Of a stretch of 19,955 nucleotides of DNA, positions 13,898 through 19,955 are shown piece after piece. The translations under genes were made by a program, and so were the position numbers. Under the pieces are notes generated by a model. The model ran no database searches and had not been told where the DNA came from. It was given only the letters and a program-made list of their open reading frames with translations. Each line of letters opens with the position of its first letter. Positions within the stretch are counted from its first letter, which is position 1. The stretch comes from Ruminococcaceae bacterium UBA7075. Lineage in GTDB: Bacteria; Bacillota; Clostridia; Oscillospirales; Acutalibacteraceae. Location: contig DKZL01000042.1 of the NCBI GenBank assembly GCA_002493635.1, positions 2,929-22,883 of the forward strand, written 5' to 3'.

Positions 13898-13941
13898 AAT
13901 TGTTGGCAGACGCATAACCTTGGGATTAAAATCCCTTGTAT
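13898..13941 (+). pseudogene. possible fragment of a second tRNA-Leu
   Basis: TTGGCAGACGC (13903-13913) is identical to the D-arm core of tRNA-Leu genes and is followed by a hairpin GGGAT-TAAA-ATCCC like an anticodon arm. No cloverleaf can be closed, and no T arm or CCA follows. It may be a decayed tRNA-Leu or the residue of an attachment site; chance similarity is possible. Confidence 0.3.
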
Positions 13942-14046
13942 ATCTACTACAAATCTTACTCTTCTAAATTATGCAATTATCATAATTATAAATTTATCAA
14001 GGTTAGCAGATTTAATAAGAAAATCGGAATCTTCACAAGCAACCTC

Positions 14047-14088
14047 CAAAAATCAAAAAACAAGCGACAGCTTAACGCTATCGCTTGT
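14047..14088 (-). terminator. intrinsic terminator of the pgi operon
   Basis: ACAAGCGA (14060-14067) pairs with TCGCTTGT (14081-14088), and AGC/GCT extends the stem past one mismatch. Read on the minus strand, the hairpin is followed by TTTTTTGATTTTT. It lies about 75 bases after the stop of the P-loop gene. Confidence 0.85.
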
Positions 14089-14162
14089 AATGTGACTATT
14101 CATTTTTCGGATTTTTCCCAACTATTGACAAAGAGCCTTTTTTATTAAATTAAAAATATTTA

Positions 14163-14579
14163 TCAGACTGCCTGACAAACAGCATTAATTGACTCGGGAA
14201 TTTCTGCCTCGTCAGCAGAAACAAGAAGTACAATATTTGTTGATGAAGTTTCTGAAAGCTCCTGAAGCTTCTTTGTGAAACACTCAAGACCTTCAACACC
14301 GTCAGGACAAATCTTGAATGTTGAATCAACCAGAATGTCAGTTACATCATAGTTGCCTGCACAAATACCGCTGATAAAGCCAAAAAGCATATCATATCCT
14401 TCAATAAGATACTGCTCTGTATCAACAAGTCTTGCCTTGTGAGTTACATCATATGTAAGCTTTGAGCCCTTTTCAATAACTACAACATTGCCGGATGATG
14501 CAGCTACAGCCTCATTTGCAAGGGCGATAAGCTTTTTTGTTTTTCCTGTACCTTTTTTACCGATAAGTAAAGTAACCAT
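14163..14579 (-). CDS. small P-loop nucleotide-binding protein
   Basis: A 138-aa protein with an N-terminal Walker A, G7-K-K-G-T-G-K-T14, directly after a hydrophobic strand (MVTLLI). A DILVDS strand near residue 83 may be Walker B, and LLVSADEAEIPES lies near the C-terminus. It is a minimal P-loop fold, shorter than most ATPases, with no helicase or kinase signature. The start ATG has GGAGG a few bases upstream. It lies 37 bases after pgi on the same strand and shares its terminator, so it is co-transcribed. Automatic annotation sometimes labels such proteins PilT-like or simply ATP-binding; I see no support for a pilus role and leave the function open. Confidence 0.75.
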   Translation of the reverse strand: MVTLLIGKKGTGKTKKLIALANEAVAASSGNVVVIEKGSKLTYDVTHKARLVDTEQYLIEGYDMLFGFISGICAGNYDVTDILVDSTFKICPDGVEGLECFTKKLQELSETSSTNIVLLVSADEAEIPESINAVCQAV

Positions 14580-14616
14580 ATTTAGTCCTCCGTTTTATTT
14601 TTCATTTAAAAAGAAA

Positions 14617-15954
14617 TTACTTGAGTCTTGCCTCAAGAGAAGCCTTCTGATCCTCATACCCCGGCTTACCAAGAAGAGCAAACATATTCTTCTTATAGCT
14701 TTCAACACCCGGCTGATTAAATGGATTAATACCGAGCATATAACCTGAAATAGCACAAGCCTTCTCAAAGAAGTAGATGAGATAACCAAGCTCGTACTCG
14801 TTCATTTCAGGAACATTAAGAACAATATTAGGCACGCCGCCGTCATTATGAGCAAGCACTGTACCTTCAAAAGCCTTCTGATTTACAAAGCCCATTGTTT
14901 TGCCTGAAAGAAAGTTCAGACCGTCAACATTTGTTTCGTCTGTGCCGAGAGTAACTTCTTTTTTACATTTATCAAAAAGAACAACAGTTTCAAACATAGT
15001 TCTTCTGCCGTCCTGAATGTACTGACCAAGTGAGTGAAGATCTGTAGAGAAAATAACGCTTGCAGGGAAAATGCCCTTGTTATCCTTGCCCTCACTTTCA
15101 GCATAAAGCTGCTTGAACCATTCACACATCATAGTATATGCCGGCTCATAAGCAACCATAATTTCCATAGTCTTGCCCTTGCGGTAAAGAATGTTGCGGA
15201 TAGCAGCATACTTATAGCAATCGTTTGTTTTTAAATCGTCATTATCAAATTCTTTCTGAGCAGTTGCGGCACCCTGCATAAGAGCGTCAATATCTGCACC
15301 TGATACAGCAATCGGAAGAAGACCTACTGCTGTAAGTACAGAAAATCTGCCGCCTACATCATCAGGAACTACAAATGTTTCGTAACCTTCCTTATCGGCA
15401 AGAGCCTTTAAAGTGCCCTTTGCTTTGTCGGTGGTGCAGTAGATACGCTCTCTTGCGCCATCCTTACCGTACTTCTTCTCGAGCATTTCACGGAATACAC
15501 GGAATGCAATAGCAGGTTCTGTTGTAGTACCTGACTTTGAAATCATATTAACAGAAACATCCTTGCCCTCGCAAAGCTCCATAATCTCTGCAAGTGCAGA
15601 TGAACTGATAGAATTACCCGTAAAGAAAATCTGAGGTGTATCCTTGCAAGTAAGATTGTAATTCTGTGATGTCAAAAATTCAATCGCAGCTCTTGCACCC
15701 AAATAAGAACCGCCGATGCCGATAACGATAAACACATCGGTATCTTTTTTTATCTTCTCGGCAGCTGCCTTGATGCGTGCAAACTCTTCCTTGTCATAAT
15801 CAGTAGGAAGTGAGAGCCAGCCCAAAAAGTCATTACCAAGACCCGAGCCGTCATGAAGCACCTTGTGAGCAGCCTTAACCTCAGCAACTACGCCGTCATA
15901 CTCGTGGTCGCTTATAAAACCTCTCAAATACTTATCTGTTAATTTTGTTGCCAT
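14617..15954 (-). CDS. pgi: glucose-6-phosphate isomerase
   Basis: A glycolytic enzyme interconverting glucose 6-phosphate and fructose 6-phosphate in the cytoplasm. The 445-aa product fits the short bacterial Pgi form (about 450). It shows IGIGGSYLGARAAIEFL (phosphosugar binding), SKSGTTTEPAIAFRVF (the Pgi signature), GGRFSVLTAVGLLPIAVSG and the C-terminal NPFNQPGVESYKKNMFALLG. The true start is the ATG at 15954 (MATKLTDK) with GGAGG eight bases upstream; an upstream in-frame TTG would overlap that ribosome site. A good promoter lies at 16017-16045. It is followed by the P-loop gene in the same transcript. Confidence 0.96.
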   Translation of the reverse strand: MATKLTDKYLRGFISDHEYDGVVAEVKAAHKVLHDGSGLGNDFLGWLSLPTDYDKEEFARIKAAAEKIKKDTDVFIVIGIGGSYLGARAAIEFLTSQNYNLTCKDTPQIFFTGNSISSSALAEIMELCEGKDVSVNMISKSGTTTEPAIAFRVFREMLEKKYGKDGARERIYCTTDKAKGTLKALADKEGYETFVVPDDVGGRFSVLTAVGLLPIAVSGADIDALMQGAATAQKEFDNDDLKTNDCYKYAAIRNILYRKGKTMEIMVAYEPAYTMMCEWFKQLYAESEGKDNKGIFPASVIFSTDLHSLGQYIQDGRRTMFETVVLFDKCKKEVTLGTDETNVDGLNFLSGKTMGFVNQKAFEGTVLAHNDGGVPNIVLNVPEMNEYELGYLIYFFEKACAISGYMLGINPFNQPGVESYKKNMFALLGKPGYEDQKASLEARLK

Positions 15955-16016
15955 TTTTAATTCCTCCAAAATTCCTATTCGGAATAATACTCCATTACAA
16001 TTAACTTTGTAGTATT

Positions 16017-16045
16017 ATTATACTATAATGCAATAACTTTTGCAA
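16017..16045 (-). promoter_or_regulatory. sigma-A promoter of pgi
   Basis: On the minus strand, TTGCAA (16040-16045) and TATAAT (16017-16022) are exactly 17 bases apart, about 63 bases before the pgi ATG. The leader between them is AT-rich. Confidence 0.75.
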
Positions 16046-16065
16046 GGAAATTCGTCTCTTTTTTA

Positions 16066-16220
16066 TTTTTGGTTTTTTCGGACGCTTTAAGAGTTTTCAA
16101 TTATATATAACCGTTGCGACCCGAAGATGTATTTAGTTTTTACGGTTAACATAAAAATTATACTTATAAATGAATTGTTACCGTACACTCAACGTACTTC
16201 TTCGGGTCAGAATTGTTGCG
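16066..16220. repeat. palindromic intergenic repeat, copy A
   Basis: GACCCGAAGA (16118-16127) and TCTTCGGGTC (16199-16208) are exact complements. Between them ACGGT-T-AAC (16142-16150) faces GTTACCGT (16177-16184). The two halves are diverged copies of one unit in opposite orientation. The left half (from about 16093) aligns with 19851-19936 upstream of ispD, and GTTTTTTCGGACGCT (16072-16086) recurs at 19941-19955. It lies between the dacF-type gene's 3' end and the pgi promoter, where the fold might act as a terminator. No coding potential is seen, so it is most likely a small non-autonomous or REP-like element. Confidence 0.65.
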
Positions 16221-16254
16221 TATTAAATCAAACTTCTGAAACCTTCAAAAAAAT

Positions 16255-17403
16255 TTACAGTGCAAACATTGATTGAAATACTACGGCAAAAACAGTACCA
16301 AATTCAGCTTTTGGCACATCATCATTTGCAACAATGTCGCATTCTTCAAAAGCCTCGTCACCAGTACTGTATGTAATCTTTCCAAGTATTTGCCCTTTTT
16401 CTATCGGAGCTTCGACTGTCTCAGGAAGTTCAACATTTGTAACAATTTCCGCCTTTTCGCTTTTATCCATTACGACCTTTGATGATATGTCGCACTTAAT
16501 ATCAACTGAGTTTTCCATACCCTTATCAATCTTAACACTTTCAGGCATATCCTCGGGCAAGGTTAATTCTTTTACCGAAATATTAGCAAATCCGTAATCA
16601 AGCAGTATTGCGGCATCGGAAAACCTCTCTTTTCCCGTCTTACAGCCAAGCACTACCGAAATAAGCGACACTTCTCCCCTTTTTGCAGTTGCCGACATAC
16701 AGCACCCTGCATCATCAGTTGTGCCTGTCTTAAGTCCTGTAATGCCGTTGTATGATTTGAGAAGCTTATTTGTGTTTACAATCTGCGTCTTGCCGTCACG
16801 CAGATTATCAAGCCAGATTGATGTATAATCAAATACCTTTTCGTGTTTTATAAGCTCTCTCGACATAAGCGCAACATCATTAGCCGACGTAATATGACCT
16901 TCTTCATCAAGTCCGTTGCAGTTTTTGAATACAGTGTCATTCATTCCAAGTTCCTTGGCACGTGTGTTCATCTTCTCAACAAATGCATCCTCACTGCCGC
17001 TGATATGCTCTGCAAGTGCAACCGCCGCATCATTTGCCGAAGCAACTACCGTAGCTTTTATCATATCGTCACAACTCATCTCTTCACCTGTTTCAAGCCA
17101 GATGTCACTGCCGCCCATAGATGCCGCATGCTCCGATGCCGTAATCGCGTCATCAAGGCTCAGATGCCCCTCATCAATCGCCTCGAAAACGAGCAGCAGA
17201 GTCATAACCTTTGTAACAGACGCACAAGGTCTTTGCTCGTGACTGTTCTTTTCATAAAGAACCTTTCCCGTCGAGCTTTCCATAAGTACAGCAGACGGAG
17301 CAGTCACGCTATCGTCAGACAGTGCCGAAACACTCATTGGGAAGATAAGCATACACAGCAGATTTAATGCAATAAATATTGAAACTAATTTTTTCCGAAA
17401 CAT
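16255..17403 (-). CDS. dacF: D-alanyl-D-alanine carboxypeptidase, DacF-like
   Basis: A 382-aa penicillin-binding protein of the serine-type S11 family that trims the terminal D-Ala from peptidoglycan stem peptides outside the membrane. A signal peptide (KK at residues 4-5, a hydrophobic core to about 21, and SVSA before the cut) leads to the catalytic motifs S62-V-T-K65, S122-A-N124 and K225-T-G227, all intact. A beta-rich C-terminal domain follows, ending in an amphipathic segment (VFAVVFQSMFAL) that probably anchors it to the membrane. Length fits DacF/PBP5. The ribosome site GAGGTG lies five bases before the ATG, in the 3' arm of a terminator-like hairpin (17408-17437). The zinc-ribbon membrane gene lies upstream on the same strand. 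The exact paralogue name is uncertain. Confidence 0.93.
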   Translation of the reverse strand: MFRKKLVSIFIALNLLCMLIFPMSVSALSDDSVTAPSAVLMESSTGKVLYEKNSHEQRPCASVTKVMTLLLVFEAIDEGHLSLDDAITASEHAASMGGSDIWLETGEEMSCDDMIKATVVASANDAAVALAEHISGSEDAFVEKMNTRAKELGMNDTVFKNCNGLDEEGHITSANDVALMSRELIKHEKVFDYTSIWLDNLRDGKTQIVNTNKLLKSYNGITGLKTGTTDDAGCCMSATAKRGEVSLISVVLGCKTGKERFSDAAILLDYGFANISVKELTLPEDMPESVKIDKGMENSVDIKCDISSKVVMDKSEKAEIVTNVELPETVEAPIEKGQILGKITYSTGDEAFEECDIVANDDVPKAEFGTVFAVVFQSMFAL

Positions 17404-17407
17404 AAAA

Positions 17408-17437
17408 ACACCTCGTTCATAAATATGAACAAGGTGT
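17408..17437 (-). promoter_or_regulatory. terminator-like hairpin overlapping the dacF ribosome site
   Basis: The arms 17408-17420 and 17425-17437 pair (ACACCT and GTTCAT with their complements, one mismatch between) around a 4-base loop. Read on the minus strand, the hairpin ends in GAGGTG and is followed by TTTTT and then the ATG. The 3' arm is the Shine-Dalgarno sequence. It could terminate transcripts from the upstream zinc-ribbon gene and block translation of read-through RNA. Confidence 0.6.
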
Positions 17438-17471
17438 CAAGTTTATGTAATTATATACAAAACTTATTTTA

Positions 17472-17963
17472 TTATTTTAAAAACCCTAATCCACTGATAA
17501 TAGGCGGCTCAACAGACTTGTTTCTGAGAACCTGAATAAAGCAGATTATTTCTACAACCAAAAGAATAATAGCGCAAACAGCCCCTGCAATAGGAACAAT
17601 ACAAGTCCAGCACAAAACAAGAGTGCAAAAGCTAACAATCAAATCAGTAATAAAAAGCTTCAATCCCTGCTTTATGTGGAACTTGAGATACTCTGATTTA
17701 TTGTTAAGATTTGCAAGCAAAGCAATTACAACTCCAACTATACTTAGAGCATAAATAAGTGCAGCAAACAGCTTGTTATCGGCAACCTCAGCAGGTGAAA
17801 ATTCCGCTGTATGGTCAGTAGAACTTACAACAGTAGCTGTAGGCACCGGCTGTGCATAAGCATTCTGCTGTGGATTTGGATTTGCGCCTATCTGAGCACC
17901 GCAATTCACGCAAAACATAGCGTCATCATTGAGTTGTGCGTTGCATTTAGGACAATTTTTCAT
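17472..17963 (-). CDS. zinc-ribbon membrane protein
   Basis: A 163-aa protein. An N-terminal zinc ribbon (C4-P-K-C7 ... C18-V-N-C21) is followed by a Pro/Gln/Ala-rich linker (about 25-50). The membrane part has about three helices: LFAALIYALSIVGVVIALLA, then after YLKFHIKQGLKLF a second, and a longer third segment. The FHIKQGL motif before a helix resembles DUF4870/TM2-type small membrane proteins; the match is loose. No enzyme motif is visible. The ATG has GGAGG about eight bases upstream. It lies before the dacF-type gene on the same strand, with a terminator-like hairpin between them. The function is unknown. Confidence 0.8.
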   Translation of the reverse strand: MKNCPKCNAQLNDDAMFCVNCGAQIGANPNPQQNAYAQPVPTATVVSSTDHTAEFSPAEVADNKLFAALIYALSIVGVVIALLANLNNKSEYLKFHIKQGLKLFITDLIVSFCTLVLCWTCIVPIAGAVCAIILLVVEIICFIQVLRNKSVEPPIISGLGFLK

Positions 17964-18097
17964 TACAAATAACCTCCAAAGTTTATTTTAGTATATTTTA
18001 ACATACAAATGCAGAACATAAATTCTATTGCAGAATTATAATTATCTGTTGTAGTTAATATTGCGAATATGTTTAGCAATTGCCGATTAAACAGATA

Positions 18098-18565
18098 TTA
18101 GTCAATAAGACAAACTGCGTGGGCCGAAATTCCCTCAAGCCTTCCTGTAAAGCCGAGATTTTCCTCAGTAGTTGCCTTGACGCTTACAAAATCCACATCA
18201 ATTCCGCATATATTTGCTATTACCTCACGCATAATTCCGATGTGAGGTTTAAGCTTAGGCTGTTGAGCAATCACTGTTGCATCAATATTCACTATTTTAT
18301 AATTATGCTTTTTAAGGAAATTACATACCTCTTTAAGCAAAAGTGTACTGTCCGCATCAGCAAATCTTTCATCCGTGTCAGGGAACAGCTTGCCTATATC
18401 ACCAAGTGCCGCTGCACCAAGCAATGCGTCCATAATTGCGTGTATAAGCACATCTGCATCAGAATGTCCGTCAAGTCCCATTTCATAAGGAATTTCAATG
18501 CCGCCCAAAATAAGCTTTCTGCCCTTTACAAACTTATGTACATCATATCCGTGTCCGATCCTCAT
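18098..18565 (-). CDS. ispF: 2-C-methyl-D-erythritol 2,4-cyclodiphosphate synthase
   Basis: An MEP-pathway enzyme that closes the cyclic diphosphate ring during isoprenoid precursor synthesis. The 155-aa product has the zinc ligands D8, H10 (GYDVHKF) and H42. It also has the conserved GHSDADVLIHAIMDALLGAA, GDIGKLFPD and KATTEENLGFTGR. Length is standard, and the active enzyme is a homotrimer. GGAGG lies seven bases before the ATG. It overlaps the end of the GNAT gene by 23 bases and shares its transcript with ispD, two steps earlier in the pathway. No clear terminator follows. Confidence 0.96.
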   Translation of the reverse strand: MRIGHGYDVHKFVKGRKLILGGIEIPYEMGLDGHSDADVLIHAIMDALLGAAALGDIGKLFPDTDERFADADSTLLLKEVCNFLKKHNYKIVNIDATVIAQQPKLKPHIGIMREVIANICGIDVDFVSVKATTEENLGFTGRLEGISAHAVCLID

Positions 18566-19124
18566 TATTATGCCTCCTTACATTTAACTTCTGATACCCT
18601 TTTGACGGTCTTACATCACCGTTCTGACAGGTATATTCAAATTCTTTTATAAATTCAAATTCACATTTTTCAATGACGCGTCTTGACTTATCATTCTTAA
18701 TCCAATGACTTATCCACAGATAATCCAGACGCAAGTCATCAAAACAGTAATCAATCACCCTCTTTACTGCCTCGGTCATAAGCCCTCTGCCCCAATAATC
18801 CTTACTAAGCACATAGCCGATTTCTTTTCCGTACATATTTTCGTAAGGATCATAAAGGGGATTTATTTTTTCAATGCCGACAGAACCTATTACCTTTTTA
18901 TTATCTTTAAACTCAAGCGCAAAGGTTTTATGTTCATTGATAAAAATCTCAAGGATTTTACGGCTCTCTTCAATACTTTTGTGATGATTCCAGCCTGCCA
19001 TTTCACCGACTCCGCAGACAGAAGCATATTCAAAAAAGTCATTCAGATCGCTGTAATTCCAAGGTCTGATTAAAAGCCTTTCCGTTTTAAGCTCAATTCC
19101 GTTAATATTTACACAAACATCCAT
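18543..19124 (-). CDS. RimJ/RimL-type GNAT acetyltransferase
   Basis: A 193-aa GNAT enzyme of the kind that acetylates protein N-termini or small amines. It begins ELKTERLLIRPWNYSDLNDF (the typical start of this subfamily). It has IGSVGIEKI and motif A EIGYVLSKDYWGRGLMTEAV (the acetyl-CoA loop is W-G-R-G-L-M), then NDKSRRVIEKCEFEF. I chose the ATG at 19124, two bases after the ispD stop, over a TTG that overlaps that stop; no good ribosome site is visible, so translation probably depends on coupling to ispD. It also overlaps ispF. Its place between two MEP-pathway genes may be only operon convenience; the substrate is unknown. Confidence 0.85.
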   Translation of the reverse strand: MDVCVNINGIELKTERLLIRPWNYSDLNDFFEYASVCGVGEMAGWNHHKSIEESRKILEIFINEHKTFALEFKDNKKVIGSVGIEKINPLYDPYENMYGKEIGYVLSKDYWGRGLMTEAVKRVIDYCFDDLRLDYLWISHWIKNDKSRRVIEKCEFEFIKEFEYTCQNGDVRPSKGYQKLNVRRHNNEDRTRI

Positions 19125-19126
19125 AC

Positions 19127-19819
19127 TCAACGTCGTTTACTTAGTATGCTCTCGGCAATCACAACATCAATGGGAGTTGTCAGCTTTATGTTTTCTTCGC
19201 TTCCTTTTACAACTTCAACCTCGCCGCCCATATGCTCAATAAGCGAACAGTCGTCAGTAAAATTAATCATATTATCTCCTGCATTTTCAAGAGCAAACTG
19301 ATATAACTCCCTCTCGAACACCTGAGGAGTATGTACAGCTCTAAGCTGAGAACGCAAAGGAGTACTCTCAATTTTATTGTAGCCGTCAACAATCTTAATT
19401 GTGTCCTTTACAGGAACCCCAAGAGTCGCCGCACCCGTTTCAAAAGCCGCTTCAATAACACGCTCAATTTCTTCGACAGTAATCAAAGGACGGGCACCGT
19501 CGTGAATTGCAAAATACTTTGCCTTGCTGCTTGCCGCCTTAATGCCGTTTCTTACACTCTCGGCACGGCTTGCGCCGCCCTCTACAAGCGAGCTTACCTT
19601 TGAAAAGCCGTTTTCATCGGCAATCAATCGGATACGCTCCTTGTCCTGTTCGCGGCATACAACCACTATTTCTTTGATAAAATGACACTTTTCAAATGCC
19701 CTCAGAGTATATTCAATCGCAGGATGACCAAGCAAAGGAATAAACTGTTTGCTGTCTGCAATTCCCATTCTTACAGAACCGCCTGCCGCAACAATAATTG
19801 CAGAAACAAAGTTATCCAT
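19127..19819 (-). CDS. ispD: 2-C-methyl-D-erythritol 4-phosphate cytidylyltransferase
   Basis: The third step of the MEP pathway, joining CTP and methylerythritol phosphate to give CDP-ME. The 230-aa product has the nucleotide loop VAAGGSVRMG (a small variant of AAGxGxRMG), SKQF, IHDGARPL, VPVKDTIK, VHTPQVF and NFTDDCSLIE, all expected of IspD. Length is standard. The start is the ATG at 19819 after an unusual GGGGGG-containing ribosome site; an upstream in-frame GTG (19849) lacks one. It leads a minus-strand operon with the GNAT gene and ispF. A palindromic repeat lies immediately upstream. Confidence 0.96.
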   Translation of the reverse strand: MDNFVSAIIVAAGGSVRMGIADSKQFIPLLGHPAIEYTLRAFEKCHFIKEIVVVCREQDKERIRLIADENGFSKVSSLVEGGASRAESVRNGIKAASSKAKYFAIHDGARPLITVEEIERVIEAAFETGAATLGVPVKDTIKIVDGYNKIESTPLRSQLRAVHTPQVFERELYQFALENAGDNMINFTDDCSLIEHMGGEVEVVKGSEENIKLTTPIDVVIAESILSKRR

Positions 19820-19850
19820 AAATACCCCCCTATTTTTAAGATGCTTCACA

Positions 19851-19955
19851 AGTTTGAATTAATATGTAACCGTTATGTCCCGAAGGTACGCTTCGGCTTA
19901 TTGGTAAACATCATTATTCACTTATATAAGTTAAATTATAGTTTTTTCGGACGCT
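19851..19955. repeat. palindromic intergenic repeat, copy B (cut by window edge)
   Basis: Bases 19851-19936 align with the left half of copy A (shared AACCGTT, CCCGAAG, GGT-AAACAT and ACTTATA blocks in the same order). This copy has its own hairpin, CCGAAG (19880-19885) with CTTCGG (19891-19896). GTTTTTTCGGACGCT at 19941-19955 is identical to the stretch that precedes copy A, so a further unit probably begins beyond the window. Confidence 0.6.

Noticed and set aside
13763..14095. 110-codon open frame starting MQVWQNWQTR
   Set aside because: It runs through the tRNA-Leu, its terminator and flanking DNA; such frames are a known artefact of tRNA-Leu sequence.
16843..17367. Long plus-strand open frames opposite the dacF-type gene
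   Set aside because: The minus-strand gene carries all catalytic motifs; the opposite frames are shadows with no family features.
1..19955. CRISPR array, rRNA gene or intact transposase
   Set aside because: No regularly spaced direct repeats, no rRNA-like sequence and no transposase motifs were seen; the only mobility gene is the broken recombinase.

Overview
The window looks like a low-GC Firmicute chromosome, most likely a gut-type member of the Clostridia. Evidence for this is the AT-rich DNA, strong AGGAGG-type ribosome sites, sigma-A-like promoters (one a perfect TTGACA-N17-TATAAT), a DacF-type D,D-carboxypeptidase, a zinc-ribbon membrane protein and MEP-pathway genes (ispD, ispF). I cannot name the species.

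The left two thirds (about 1-13.75 kb) is accessory DNA lying between tRNA relics. Positions 1-140 hold the 5' end of one tRNA cut by the window edge and an orphan 5' half of tRNA-Arg(CCU), both on the minus strand. About 400 bases of decayed DNA follow, ending in a plus-strand terminator. Next is a divergent cluster: an unrecognised 204-aa protein on the minus strand, and on the plus strand a WYL-domain regulator, a 297-aa protein resembling the DUF6994 group and a small DUF4760-like membrane protein. A GGCGGAAA motif recurs in two of the control regions. A lipoprotein leader stub and a broken tyrosine-recombinase end (box II and the LGH...YY box still legible) mark a dead integrative element. 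A streptothricin-acetyltransferase-like GNAT gene points left from here.

From a perfect promoter at 5376-5404 runs a type I restriction-modification operon. In order it holds a highly folded leader, a 67-aa Cys-rich protein, a half-size HsdS, HsdM (4-nt overlap), a RhuM-like protein that has lost its centre (4-nt overlap), a full-length two-domain HsdS, HsdR, and a YgjP/DUF45-type metallopeptidase starting one base after hsdR. HsdM plus an HsdS would methylate, and adding HsdR would give the restriction complex. The functions of the first and last genes are open. The operon is followed by a tRNA-Leu(CAG) whose two acceptor strands do not match, a terminator and a possible second tRNA-Leu fragment.

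The right third (14.1-19.95 kb) is ordinary chromosome, all on the minus strand: pgi followed by a small P-loop protein; a zinc-ribbon membrane protein followed by a dacF-type carboxypeptidase; and an ispD - GNAT - ispF operon. Two copies of an imperfect palindromic intergenic repeat lie between pgi and dacF and upstream of ispD.

The best candidates for something undescribed are the structured leader with its small Cys-rich gene at the head of the RM operon, the unusual S-M-RhuM-S-R-peptidase order, and the WYL-controlled divergent cluster of unknown proteins.
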